Shown piece by piece: positions 33,601 to 43,167 of a DNA stretch of 64,000 nt. Numbering within the stretch: the first letter of the stretch is position 1; each line of letters starts with the position of its first letter. Origin of the DNA: Macrostomum hystrix (taxonomy: Eukaryota; Platyhelminthes; Macrostomidae). The notes under the pieces are model-generated. The model was not told the DNA's origin. It did no database searches and was given only the letters and a program-made list of their open reading frames with translations. The stretch is from NCBI GenBank assembly GCA_950097015.1, contig CATNEN010000003.1, forward strand, positions 8,723,501 to 8,787,500, written 5' to 3'. The position numbers and the translations under genes were made by a program.

Positions 33601-33957
33601 CTCTGGTATTTTTTCTATTAGACAAAAGTTCTACCGACTGAATTACATCCAAAATGTCTAACACTGCTCAATTCCATACTAAAACTAGCTGTTCCGGAGC
33701 AACAAATCGTTGCTATTAAAGCGCAACCAAGCGTCTCATCTTCATCCACTGGCCTGATAGCTAGCCTAGCGGTTATTAGATCCGATGTTGAATGCATCAG
33801 CGAGTGCTCTCAGCAGCCGTCCTGTCTGTTTGCACTGTTCAGAGGCTCAACTTTCCAGTGCTGGCTGTTCAGTTCGCCCATAATTCCTAGCAGCTTCGCG
33901 AGCGTACTTGGAAGCGGCAGCAGCGATGCCAGTTTTGTGGCTCTCTACGTTTTTTAG
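30646..33957 (+). CDS. Secreted F-type lectin with C-terminal PAN/apple domain
   Basis: Four exons, 30646-30724, 32192-32449, 32836-33054 and 33629-33957, all joined in phase 1, give about 294 residues. Exon 1 is a signal peptide (hydrophobic VLSGFMLCL). Exons 2-3 form a fucolectin/F5-8C-like domain: NLAYNGNRDGRMVDYSQCTC, PWWLLDLQ, VSAYNRLD, and the end VTGRYVTLHKN and NFCEVDVYA. Exon 4 has a PAN/apple-like segment, SDVECISECSQQPSC and LFALFRG. F-type lectins bind fucose through His and an R-x-D-x4-R/K motif; here the His position is Cys and the second Arg is shifted by one, so sugar binding is doubtful. The last acceptor used (acaaaag/TT) is the phase-consistent one, seven bases after a stronger attag. 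SINEs occupy all three introns. Neighbouring genes also combine PAN with a lectin fold. Confidence 0.83.
31864..32165 (+). mobile_element. tRNA-derived SINE (family 1), 5'-truncated, lectin intron 1
   Basis: Begins at the B-box (gagctcgattccgcggcg) and continues through the body to cagcgctcctgtaataact and an (ATT)n tail. The A-box part is missing. Sense to the gene, ending about 25 bp before exon 2. Confidence 0.87.
32535..32818 (-). mobile_element. tRNA-derived SINE (family 1), lectin intron 2
   Basis: Reverse copy lacking the tail end, with body words tttcgctgactcctgagcac and cacacaggtgtgtacatct, and the head ggaatcgagcgcagagacct. It faces the copy in intron 1 across exon 2. Confidence 0.87.
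33218..33505 (-). mobile_element. tRNA-derived SINE (family 2), lectin intron 3
   Basis: On the minus strand the head reads tagcctagtggttaggacg (A-box) and ggttcgattcccgttcgac (B-box), very close to tRNA. The body has gtgtcttgctaaag in plus orientation, agctgggtgaactgaa, and cacacccaccctcaattacc. This resembles metazoan tRNA SINEs with a conserved central core. A second copy is at 52597-52832 and a fragment at 36185-36260. Confidence 0.85.
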
Positions 33958-34717
33958 AGAGCTCTATCGAGATATGCCGAATGAGAACAATACACCATGT
34001 CAATCCTGAACTTTTCAATAGATTTTGCGGCAATTTTTTTTCAGAAACTAACACGTTATAGAATATTGACAGCTGTTGAATTTGTCTCAATTGTCTCAAT
34101 TGAACTGTTTTTGTTTCAAATTTATTTTTATTTTGTCTTATAAAATTTGCTTTCAAGGACTACTAAACGAGAGTACAGGAGTCCTTGAAAGCTACTCGAT
34201 ATAATAAACTATAGCTAACTTCAGAATCCAGACTTGAGAGCTTTCGAAATCAAGTACAAGTTGCAAGAAAAAAAATGTTGGACTTTTACACTGTTTAATT
34301 AACCGTTTACACTTATTTGACAATCCAAATTGGCGTCGATATTGACGCTGCATAATTGACAATGTGCACTCGTAAATATTTGAGCTAACAGTCTCCTGCT
34401 ATAGATGTATCAATGTATCAAAGTGCGCATTAAAAAAAACACAAATCTGCATGGCTTAGATTTTATTAAACAAAGTTGGTTTTGCTCGAATTGAGTGTAC
34501 TTTTATGGTGCCCGACGATGGATTAGCGAAAAACGAACCTAATTTTGTCACCAAAAAAGTTTTTCGTTAATTAAAACTTTCAGGAAAAATGTCGGTAGTT
34601 TTAGAGACATGTTGTGGTGTAAATATGTTTACTTTGACCTCCTCATGCGTGGCTTATCTTTAAATTTATCCCAGTATAACAGAAGTCGAAAACATAACAA
34701 AAAACTCATATATTTTA
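33958..34717. other. Spacer between lectin genes
   Basis: AT-rich sequence with an unremarkable composition. From about 34718 it becomes homologous to the upstream region of the second C-type lectin gene (38158 on), so promoter-like sequence starts there. Confidence 0.5.
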
Positions 34718-34877
34718 AATCCATCGTAACATTTGGACCAATCAGTGCTCCGTCCTAAATGCGCCTGAATTACAACATCTCTCAACGAGCTCAAAAGCCC
34801 AAACAGGTTTTCTCAGCTGCGACATCAGCAGTTCTATTTGAGACACCGCATTCATAACACCCACTGCAGTCCTCAGC

Positions 34878-35663
34878 ATGAAACCGAAGGCCAAGTTTCA
34901 GAATTTGCTTCTGCTCATTGTTCTTCTTCTGATCACAGCGGCTCTAAATGAGTCGAGCGAGCTTCCCAATAATTCACCTGGACACACCTATCACCAGGTG
35001 CTCGGTCTTCTCTGCATCCGGCCTGACTTCACAATTATCCTGTCCCTTATCAGTTCCAAGATACTATGCTCAACGATGTGCAGCAGGGACCAGCGCTGCC
35101 AGGCCTTCACAATGGCTGACGGTCCGTGTCAGCTGTTCGTGTTCGACAAGTGCAGCAAGTCGGTGAGGAACTGCAGCTGCTCCAGGAGAGGCCAGGTGCT
35201 TGTGAAGCAGCAGCCGGGACTCGAGGCTGGCCAGCTGTGTCCGACTGGCTACGGAGACGACCTGTGCGGAGTGAAGTACAAGCTGCTCGCTGGTACTGAC
35301 TTCTGGTGGCCGAGCAGGCACAAGTGCGAGTCGGAGAGCGGTCTGGTGATCATGGCCGATGTGACCGACGCCACCGAACTGAGCCACGTCGACATGATCT
35401 ACAGCAAGTACATTTCGGGCACCTCGATGTGGCTCGGAGGCTTCCAGCCGCCAGGCAGTCCGGAGCCTAGAGGCGGCTGGTTCTGGGTCAGCTGCAACAT
35501 CAGCGTCAACGACAGCCTGTGGAACTCAATCGAGCCAGACAATTATGACATTTTCGGAGAGAATGTCATTGGTCGATTCAAATCGCACCCTGGGCTATCG
35601 GATTTCTGGCATGAAGTGAAACGTTTCAAAGTCCTGTGCGAGTGCGTGTCTCCGTTCAGCTGA
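34878..35663 (+). CDS. Secreted PAN/apple plus C-type lectin protein, copy 1
   Basis: A single 261-codon frame. Residues 7-24 are a signal peptide (NLLLLIVLLLITAAL). A Cys-rich PAN/apple-like domain follows (CIRPDF, LCSTMCSRDQRCQAF, PCQLF, about 47-110). The C-terminal 130 residues are a C-type lectin-like domain with ESESGLVIMADV, SMWLGGFQPPG, GWFWVSCN and a final LCEC. At the site where sugar-binding lectins have EPN this copy has EPDNYDIFGENV. About 155 bp of 5' flank and the first about 137 codons are almost identical to the copy at 38317, after which the two diverge abruptly. The sequence tgcagtcctcag before the ATG could be a trans-splice acceptor. Likely a secreted recognition or mucus protein; target unknown. 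Confidence 0.85.
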   Translation: MKPKAKFQNLLLLIVLLLITAALNESSELPNNSPGHTYHQVLGLLCIRPDFTIILSLISSKILCSTMCSRDQRCQAFTMADGPCQLFVFDKCSKSVRNCSCSRRGQVLVKQQPGLEAGQLCPTGYGDDLCGVKYKLLAGTDFWWPSRHKCESESGLVIMADVTDATELSHVDMIYSKYISGTSMWLGGFQPPGSPEPRGGWFWVSCNISVNDSLWNSIEPDNYDIFGENVIGRFKSHPGLSDFWHEVKRFKVLCECVSPFS

Positions 35664-36184
35664 CGCCAGCTAAGTGCGTCGCAACTTTAGAAACGTTTGT
35701 TAAATAAGATTATCAACGAGAAAAGAGCTCTTTGCAGCTTTCTAAAAGAGTAATTAATAACAGTCCTGAAAAAATACATCTGGACACTTTTACTAAAACG
35801 AAATAATTAGGGAACTTATCAAATTGTGATAGTTACGTAATAATTACTGCATCTTGCATAAATAGATGCATAAATTTAGTTTTTTATAAAACCTATATAA
35901 TTACAAGTATAGATTCTATCTGCTACTGCACACTTACTCAGCACGTAGGAAACCACCTGCATTTCAAGTCTGGCAGTGGCAGGAATGCTACTAAAAGTAG
36001 TATTATATGAGACAATTAATTTCCCCAACCGAGCAGGTCGCCGCAATTGTCTTGCTTATTTCGGTTGCCATAGCTGGCCGGACAGTCCGTGTGTCAGAAT
36101 GGCACTCCTAATATAACTCCTTTTTTATGTACGAGTACATTTATTTTATGTGCAATTGAATAGGTAAAAAATCGCACGTGTTTT

Positions 36185-36260
36185 GGTCCTGTTGGTCCTG
36201 GGGAGGGACACTCACCCTCAATTATCCCATGCAGCTATTGCTGATACCCATTTAATATCC
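36185..36260 (-). mobile_element. Fragment of SINE family 2
   Basis: Contains gggacactcaccctcaatta and gatacccatttaa, matching the central part of the copies at 33218 and 52597. Head and tail are missing. Confidence 0.55.
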
Positions 36261-36837
36261 GATAGTCATTTAATGGATCGTTTCCCGTGGCCTTTCGTTC
36301 TGGTGGAACGGGTGATTTATTTAGTCTATGGCATTGATGGCATTTCTGAGGCTCCTTTACAAAGGACTGGGAAATGATTTCCCAGGCTTGGCCATAGAAA
36401 AATGTATCTGAATCTACTTTTTTCGGCATGAATTTATTAGTTTCTTCGTCCTCATTGATTAGGTGAGCATTGGACAAAGCGAATCAAAAGTAACTGTCTA
36501 TGGTAAATTGTGAATCCTGAGGACTGGACTTGACATTCGCAAGTTTAGGCTTTAAGCCAATTGGACCACAGATTCTACATTCCCTGAATATAGAAGTTAG
36601 AATATAGGGAATATAGCTATCTCCTGACTAACTCGACTTTACAGTCACTTTCTAATCAAGTATAAGTGTATTACGAAAATTATGAAGCATTTTTTTCAAA
36701 ATTTGTAGTTTAAGCTATAGGCTAATTTTATGTCTGCTTGGTTGCTATTGTGCTTCATCATGCACAACGAAATATAGTTCTTTTCATGTAATTCTTTTTC
36801 ATGAAATTGAATTTCAAAATTCAAATAGCTAACATAG

Positions 36838-37652
36838 ATTCGGTAAAACAAAAAAAATTAAAAACATCGAAATTGAAACAAACGAAACGAAGTTCAAATT
36901 CTACAATTATCTAGACCCTCGTGAATTATTTATCTTAATAACAAAAATTAAATGAAGATCAATAATTCATTAATGAAGGTTTCTAAAATTTATTGAAGCA
37001 ACGTGTTTTGCAAGCAACGTTCTATAAGATATAATTATAGAACGGAGTTTGATCTGCTTCTAATAAAAAGTTATCAACATTGTAATGTGAAAAACGTGAT
37101 AAGTTCCTGTATCGCTAGTGCATTTTCCGGGAAAATTACGAAAATTATGTAGCAAAAACCATAGACATAGACACGGACTTTACAAATATTCTTCAACGCT
37201 AACCGATTGCCTCATTGGAAAAACACGAGGAATTCAGTGAATTTATGCCATAGACGAAGTCAATGCCTCAAAATTGAGCATGTTGAATACGTTAAAAAGA
37301 TACCTATTTAAAGATCGCTAGATTTCTAGCGCAACTGCGCAAAAATGCGAAAGCCTAATTGTCATAATAGAAAATAAATTTAAAATGAACATGACAATGA
37401 CATCAATACTGACTGTCCTCATTTTTTAATGAAAAATCTTAAGTATTTACATCTTTCTGCGAGAGACATACTGCTAGTGTAAATACATGTAACTCATATC
37501 GTTTATCGAATTATTAATGAGCTATATCGAATCTACTAGCTGAAACATAGATTCGGTAAAACAAAAAAATTAAAAACATCGAAATTGAAACAATGCTACG
37601 CTCGTAGTTTCAAATTCTACAATTATCTATACTCTCGTGAATCGCATCATTT
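36838..37652. repeat. Pair of ~100-bp direct repeats
   Basis: Segments at 36838-36930 and 37547-37645 share catagattcggtaaaacaaa, aaaacatcgaaattgaaaca, ttcaaattctacaattatct and ctcgtgaat. The second has ctacgctcgtag where the first has acgaaacga. They are about 710 bp apart in the same orientation, so they may be LTR-like ends or a tandem duplication; no coding sequence lies between. Confidence 0.75.
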
Positions 37653-38316
37653 TTTTCAAAATTAAAAAAACATTGCACGTATACAAATTTATTTTTAAAA
37701 GTTAGGATTTTAACAATGGCATAATTGTTCGTTCTTATGGTTAAAAGGCTTTGTTGCGTTTAAATGGCAGCGATTCGGTGCCTAGGAACAGCTGGCTTTG
37801 GTACTAAACTTAGCATGCAGCGTTTGAGGCTTGGATATTGTCCAATGTGTAGGGTTTTTGTCACGCAAAAAAAATGCGACAAGAATACATCCAGTTTTTT
37901 TTATGAAAACGAGAAATGGCTAGCCTGCGCGCTGGTTTGGTAATCGAAATCGAAGACAAGTTGGCTCTTCTCTTTCTCCACTAGCGATAATTCAAACCAT
38001 GTTTTGCCACTAGATTTTGTTTTTACAATTAAGGATAAATGCTGTATTGTTTTTATGGCATGTTATGGTTGCCTATATTGTTGTGTTTGAGTTGATCATT
38101 GCATTGGTTTATCCCAGCAACGCAACCCTTAAACATAATAGGACAAATGAGATGCTATTCCAATCCATCGTAACATTTGGACCAATCAGTGCTCCGTCCT
38201 CAATGCGCCTGAATTATAAAATTGTTCAACAAGAAAGCCAAGCAAATATTCTCAGCTGCGACACCAGCAGTTCTATTTGAGACACCGCATTCATAACACC
38301 CACTGCAGTTCTCAGC

Positions 38317-39087
38317 ATGAAACAGAAGGCCAAGTTTCAGAATTTGCTTCTGCTCATTGTTCTACTTCTGATCACAGCGGCTCTAAATGAGTCGAGCGAG
38401 CTTCCCAATAATTCACCTGGACAAACCTATCACCAGGTGCTCGGTCTTCTCTGCATCCGGCCGGACTTCACAATTATCCTGTCCCTTATCAGTTCCAAGA
38501 TACTATGCTCATCGATGTGCAGCAGGGACCAGCGCTGCCAGGCCTTCACAATGGCTGACGGTCCGTGTCAGCTGTTCGTGTTCGACAAGTGCAGCAAGTC
38601 GGTGAGGAATTGCAGCTGCTCCAGGAGAGGCCAGGTGCTTGTGAAGCAGCAGCCGGGACTCGAGGCTGGCCAGCTGTGTCCGACTGGCTACGGAGACGAC
38701 CTGTGCGGAGTGAAGTACAAGGTGCAGCCCACTGGGAGATGGTCAGTGCAGAGGCAGAGGTGCGAGTCTGAAAGCGGTCTGGTGATCTTCGCCGATTTAA
38801 CGAGCAGCAGTGAGATGTCTCACATTGGACTCATTTACAACACGACTGCTGACCAAGTCTCTCTGTGGCTGGGCGGCCGGCAGCCTCCGGGCAGTGCGGA
38901 GCCGGCTGGTGGCTGGCTCTGGGTGTCCTGCAACGGCAGCGTCGACAGCAACCTGTGGGCCGACGGAGAGCCAAACAATGGCAATGGCGTAGAAGACGCC
39001 ACATTCGCTCGCCTGTCCATGGGTGATGCCTGGCGGCAGGCCTCTAGCAGGGCCGGCCTGTGCGAGTGCCTGTCACCGTTCAGCTGA
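38317..39087 (+). CDS. Secreted PAN/apple plus C-type lectin protein, copy 2
   Basis: A 256-codon frame with the same architecture as the gene at 34878: signal peptide (7-24), PAN/apple-like domain and C-type lectin-like domain. The first about 137 codons are nearly identical to copy 1, including the 5' flank from 38158. The lectin domain differs strongly: it has SLWLGGRQPPG, GWLWVSCNGS and a canonical EPNNGNGVEDA, the EPN signature associated with calcium-dependent binding of mannose-type sugars, then LCECLSPFS. Intronless as written. The pairing suggests duplication with the front part homogenised and the binding domain diverged. Ligand unknown. Confidence 0.87.
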   Translation: MKQKAKFQNLLLLIVLLLITAALNESSELPNNSPGQTYHQVLGLLCIRPDFTIILSLISSKILCSSMCSRDQRCQAFTMADGPCQLFVFDKCSKSVRNCSCSRRGQVLVKQQPGLEAGQLCPTGYGDDLCGVKYKVQPTGRWSVQRQRCESESGLVIFADLTSSSEMSHIGLIYNTTADQVSLWLGGRQPPGSAEPAGGWLWVSCNGSVDSNLWADGEPNNGNGVEDATFARLSMGDAWRQASSRAGLCECLSPFS

Positions 39088-40329
39088 GCAGCAACTGTTG
39101 AGCCGGTCCTCACGCACTAGCATTTGAGTTTAGGCTTTTGAAGTTGATTGTACTAACAATCTAAATAGAGAAAAACACGAGTACTCGTGGGCGGTGAAGA
39201 AATGCGCCTGTACCCACTATATCCAGTCACTAAAATTAACTGTAAAAGAAGGTATTATATATAGGACAGAAATCTGTTCACAAGGACTTTGGGCGATCAG
39301 TACACGCTCAGTTAGACTTTTATCTCTGAGTCTAACCGAAAATGTCTTCTTTGAGAAATATAATTTATCCAAGCAAGTTACGAGCTTATTAAACAACTTT
39401 AGAATAAATATTAAATACAACAAACACAAACAATTCTGCTAGTTCTTTATCATTTCAATTAGCCGACATTCTCTGGTCTTTTTGATACGCTGAATGGGAT
39501 TAGATCGATATAAACTAACAACAATAACATCACACGAACCTTAAACGTTAGCATGGACTTATCCTCTTAGCTCCGTTCCGGACGGCACAGAAACATGATC
39601 CCTTAGGCAGCAACAGCTAGGGAAACACCCTTTGCAGATGAGCCTTAGTATTTCACCGGCAAGCAAACAATGGCCCCTTTTGCAGAAAACCAACGGCCGG
39701 CCCTTCAGCAGAAATGTTCCTTGAGCAGGCAACCAATAATCACCCCAGTAGGTAACCAATTTTAATGCAGTAGGCAAGCAATTTAGTAGGGCCTTTGGTG
39801 ACTGTTGAAAGGGATCATTGTTATATTCTAAAAAGGAAAATTTGTTCGCTGCTAAAGGGGACATTTCCTGCTGTGGAGACATTGGTTCCCTGCCTCTGTG
39901 AGGTCAGAGGTTCTGGGGGTGCATTGAATTATGCTTCAGTTTCAGTCAGTAGATACGAGCCATGTCTACTGACTGAATACTGCATGCATAGGAAAGGATT
40001 CTTCAGTTTCAGCTTCGACAGCCGCAGGAATACAATTCAAATACTCGTATATTCAATATTTGCACGGTAGCAATTGTTAGTCAAAATCAGGTTGCGTACA
40101 AAATATCACGGGATTAACTAGTGAATACGACTTTCTCTAGCCGAATAAGAGACTAAAAATCACACGAAAATAGGAAGATGAGGAAAACAATGAGGCTCAA
40201 CCGTTTTTTCAAAGCAGCGGTCACAGAAACGCGCCAAAAGTTATAGTCGTCTGTCGTTTTTATTAATGAACAAAGCCGCTTTCGTCACACAGAACAGGGG
40301 TAAAATGCATCATTGAAAAGATGTTATAG
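39088..40329. other. Spacer without recognised gene
   Basis: The stretch 39570-39900 is less AT-rich and repeatedly contains ggcaag/ggcaac words, but no homology is recognised. A palindromic cacgagtactcgtg is at about 39175. Convergent 3' flanks of the lectin and UTP3 genes. Confidence 0.5.
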
Positions 40330-41927
40330 TTATTTAAATTTTCGCGACTTAACCAGGCCGGCACGAATGCCGGATGTTTCACCTGAGTAGCGGTTCGCTT
40401 CCGGCCGCACCTCCGGCACCTGGGAGCGTCGCTTAATCATCGCCTTGCGGAATTTGTCGCGCAGTTTCACGCGCGGATTACTGTCGCCAGGCTTTGACTT
40501 CTTGACGCCCCGGGGTCGCCGCTTGTGCAGCCTAACTGGCAGATTCTTCTGCATCTCCCAGTAGATCGGACGATGGCCCGGCTGCTGCTGCTCACTAGTC
40601 TTATCCTTCGCCTGATCTTCTAATTCAGTTTCATCTTGTTTAACAGAAGACGCAACTTTGGCTTTCTTATTAAGCGTTGAATCGTTTCCAAGCTTACGAA
40701 CAGCGTCACTTGCTCGACGAAGCAGTCGTCGGACTGGATGTCGATGCAGATTGGCTTGACCGTTGGCGCGCATTCTCAAGTAGACGCACAACAGAATGTA
40801 GTGCCACTTCAGCACCGACTCCTGATCGGTGAGCTCAGATTCGGCTTTGCCAATCAGAGGCTTCAGACGGGCTTCTAGTCGAGTTTTCTGTTCGTAGGCG
40901 CTGCGCATATCAGGCCATCGATTGGTATCACCAGACAGCAGGTGGGCCTCCAAGGAGACACCAGCTGGCGGCCGCTCGTACGCCGGCAAGTCGCTGGTTA
41001 GCCGCACCAGCTGTTGGCCTGTCCGCTCTCGGGACGCCCCAGACGCCGATGACTTGGCTAATGCCGCTGTCGGCGAAGATTTCGGCAGGTCGGACGGAAG
41101 GCCGACGCCAAGTAGGCGACGCCGAAGTCTCTCCCGCTCCTCGCGCATTAGCCGAGCCGTGGTCGCATTGTCCTCGTCGTCGTCGTCTCCTTCGTCTTCT
41201 TCTTCGTCGTCGGAGTCGCCTGCAGCGTAGCGATAACGACGCGACGTCGACCACTGCCGATCGGCATCCCTGTCGGCATCTTCGGCATCATCAGCGTCGT
41301 CATCGACCATGTCCTCGGCGACCTCTTTCCGCAGACGCTGGAGGCGAGCTCGTTTGAGCAGATCGCGAAACTGGCCAACAGCTGCCGCGTCCTCATCCTC
41401 GTCGTCATCGTCTGTCGAATTGTCGGAGTCCAGACCCACTGGGAGCAGCTCCGAGGTGGTCGCTGCCGACTGGCGTTTTCGACTGTTCAGTCTGGCTTTG
41501 GCAGCCGCCTCCGCGTGCTGCGAGAGCTCATTGAGCAGGATCTGAAATGCCAGGTAGTGAGAACAAAAATAATAATATTAATATTTGTAATGTTTGCAGA
41601 CACAGGTACGTACATCTGCCCTGAATTTCACATCGTCAGGTAGTTTACACTCCCACTGTGCCTTGGAGGTTGGCCCTCAGGGGCGTAAATTGCACGACAA
41701 GCCTACAAGCCTTCTCTCCGCGGCTGCGCCCCAAATAAATGTGGCCTCGCCGCGTAATCGAACTCAGGGATCTTGGTGCGAGAGGCAAACGAGTTAGACC
41801 ACTTTGCCATTAACTACATGAGGTAAGTAATAAAAAATTTCTTAAAAAAATTGCTTTCAAAAACTCGAGCTCTGACCTTGTCCTGACCCGCTTCAAAATC
41901 GCGCTCCGAATCGTCGCCTGAGTCGTC
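40330..41927 (-). CDS. UTP3: U3 snoRNP component UTP3/SAS10 (5' exon missing)
   Basis: Two exons are resolved, 41877-41927 and 40330-41541, joined in phase 0 across an intron that holds a SINE; together about 420 residues. The C-terminus is the Sas10 domain, with NPRVKLRDKFRKAMIKRR, RYSGETSGIRAG and the end KSRKFK. The middle (about residues 200-290) fits the Sas10/Utp3/C1D fold (LKPLIGKAESELTDQESVLK, then HPVRRLLRR). Acidic Asp/Glu runs lie before it. The family acts in the small-subunit processome of the nucleolus in 18S rRNA maturation. The 51-bp exon begins after an attccag acceptor and has no ATG, so at least one upstream exon with the start codon is missing from my model; none is visible up to 43168. 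Confidence 0.85.
41595..41822 (-). mobile_element. tRNA-derived SINE (family 1), UTP3 intron
   Basis: Contains aggtacgtacatctgccctg, gccttggaggttggccct, cggctgcgccccaaataaat and the head gcgagaggcaaacgagttag; the 3' tail half is missing. Sense to the gene. Confidence 0.87.
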
Positions 41928-42544
41928 CTGGAATTTGAAACAAGATAAATGGAAGCTGGCTTTTCAAATTCATGAATTATTGTACATTACGAGCAATACG
42001 ATGTTGAACGGTCTATACTAACAAATGACAAAAATTGCTTACGGCGAAAGGAATGAAAATCGTTAAAAAGCAATTACCGATCACTGTTTATGTGTACTTC
42101 GTAATAAAATCTTTCTTATTACCAAGAATATGGGGAGTTAAAATTACCTATTATTTGAAAATGGATTAAAATACAAAACAAAAAAATGTAATGCCTAATT
42201 TAGTGACTTTTGTACGTAATAGCTTTTTAACATAAAAGCTTTGTTATAGACAGTAACTTAAAAGAGCTCTAGAAAATGAAAGCAAGGGAAAGTACTGTAA
42301 CAAATATATAAACCTATTTAAATGAACACATGCGAGTGACTTGATTTTAACCTATTCAGGATTATAAGACAGCTACACAAAAAAATGTTTCCGACTTTAA
42401 CAAAAACTAATAGCAAGCCTAAAAATCTTGAACAACATGAAGATTCGAATTACTACGAATAATTATGTGACGAAGTATGATTAAGAACTGAAAGAGTTTA
42501 AAAAGACTTATGGATATCTAAGGATTATTCTGAGAATTCTAAGA

Positions 42545-43012
42545 AACACAGAATAGTTCTAAGAATCTAAGAAGAAATATACAAGAAACCCAGAGTAATT
42601 CTAAGAAACCCAGAATAATTCCAAGAAACCCAGAATAATTCCAAGAAACACAGAATAATTCAAAGAAACCCAAAATAATTCTAAGAAACCGAGAATAATT
42701 CTAAGAAACCCAAAATCATTCTAAGAAGCCCAGAATAATTCTAAGAAACCCAGAATAATTATAAGAAAACCAGAATAATTCCAAAAAACCCAGAATAATT
42801 CCAAGAAACCCAGAATAATTCTAAGAAACCCAAAATAATTCTAAGAAACCCAGAATAATTCTAAGAAACCCAAAATAATTCTAAGAAACCCAGAGTAATT
42901 CTAAGAAACCCAAAATAATTCTAAGAAACCCAAAATAATTCTAAGTAACCCAGAATAATTCTAAGAAACCCAAAATAATTCTAAGAAACCCAAAATAATT
43001 CAAACAATTCCA
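42545..43012. repeat. 20-bp minisatellite
   Basis: About 22 units of ctaagaaacccagaataatt (20 bp), alternating cagaa and caaaa variants. It lies between UTP3 and NAXD. Confidence 0.93.
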
Positions 43013-43167
43013 AGACTGGAAAAAATAATTTTGGAATCCCAAGACTTCAAAAAGAATTCAAAGAATCTGAAGAATCCCAGACGATTTTTAAGAATCATTC
43101 GGATCCCAAAAAGCACTCCAGACAACAAAAACAGTCTCAAGCATCAATTTCCCAAATTCAAAGCCAC

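Larger units (their letters stand above)
35664..38157. other. AT-rich spacer between the lectin paralogues
   Basis: No gene recognised. It holds a fragment of SINE family 2 (about 36185-36260), several copies of gtctatgg/ccatagac (36324, 36496, 37159, 37248), the 14-mer tttatgccatagac shared with the TIR of the element at 10770, and a 100-bp direct duplication. It appears to be made of decayed mobile DNA. Confidence 0.55.

Noticed and set aside
40922-41545. Arg/Ser-rich plus-strand frames
   Set aside because: Antisense shadows of the acidic and basic regions of UTP3.
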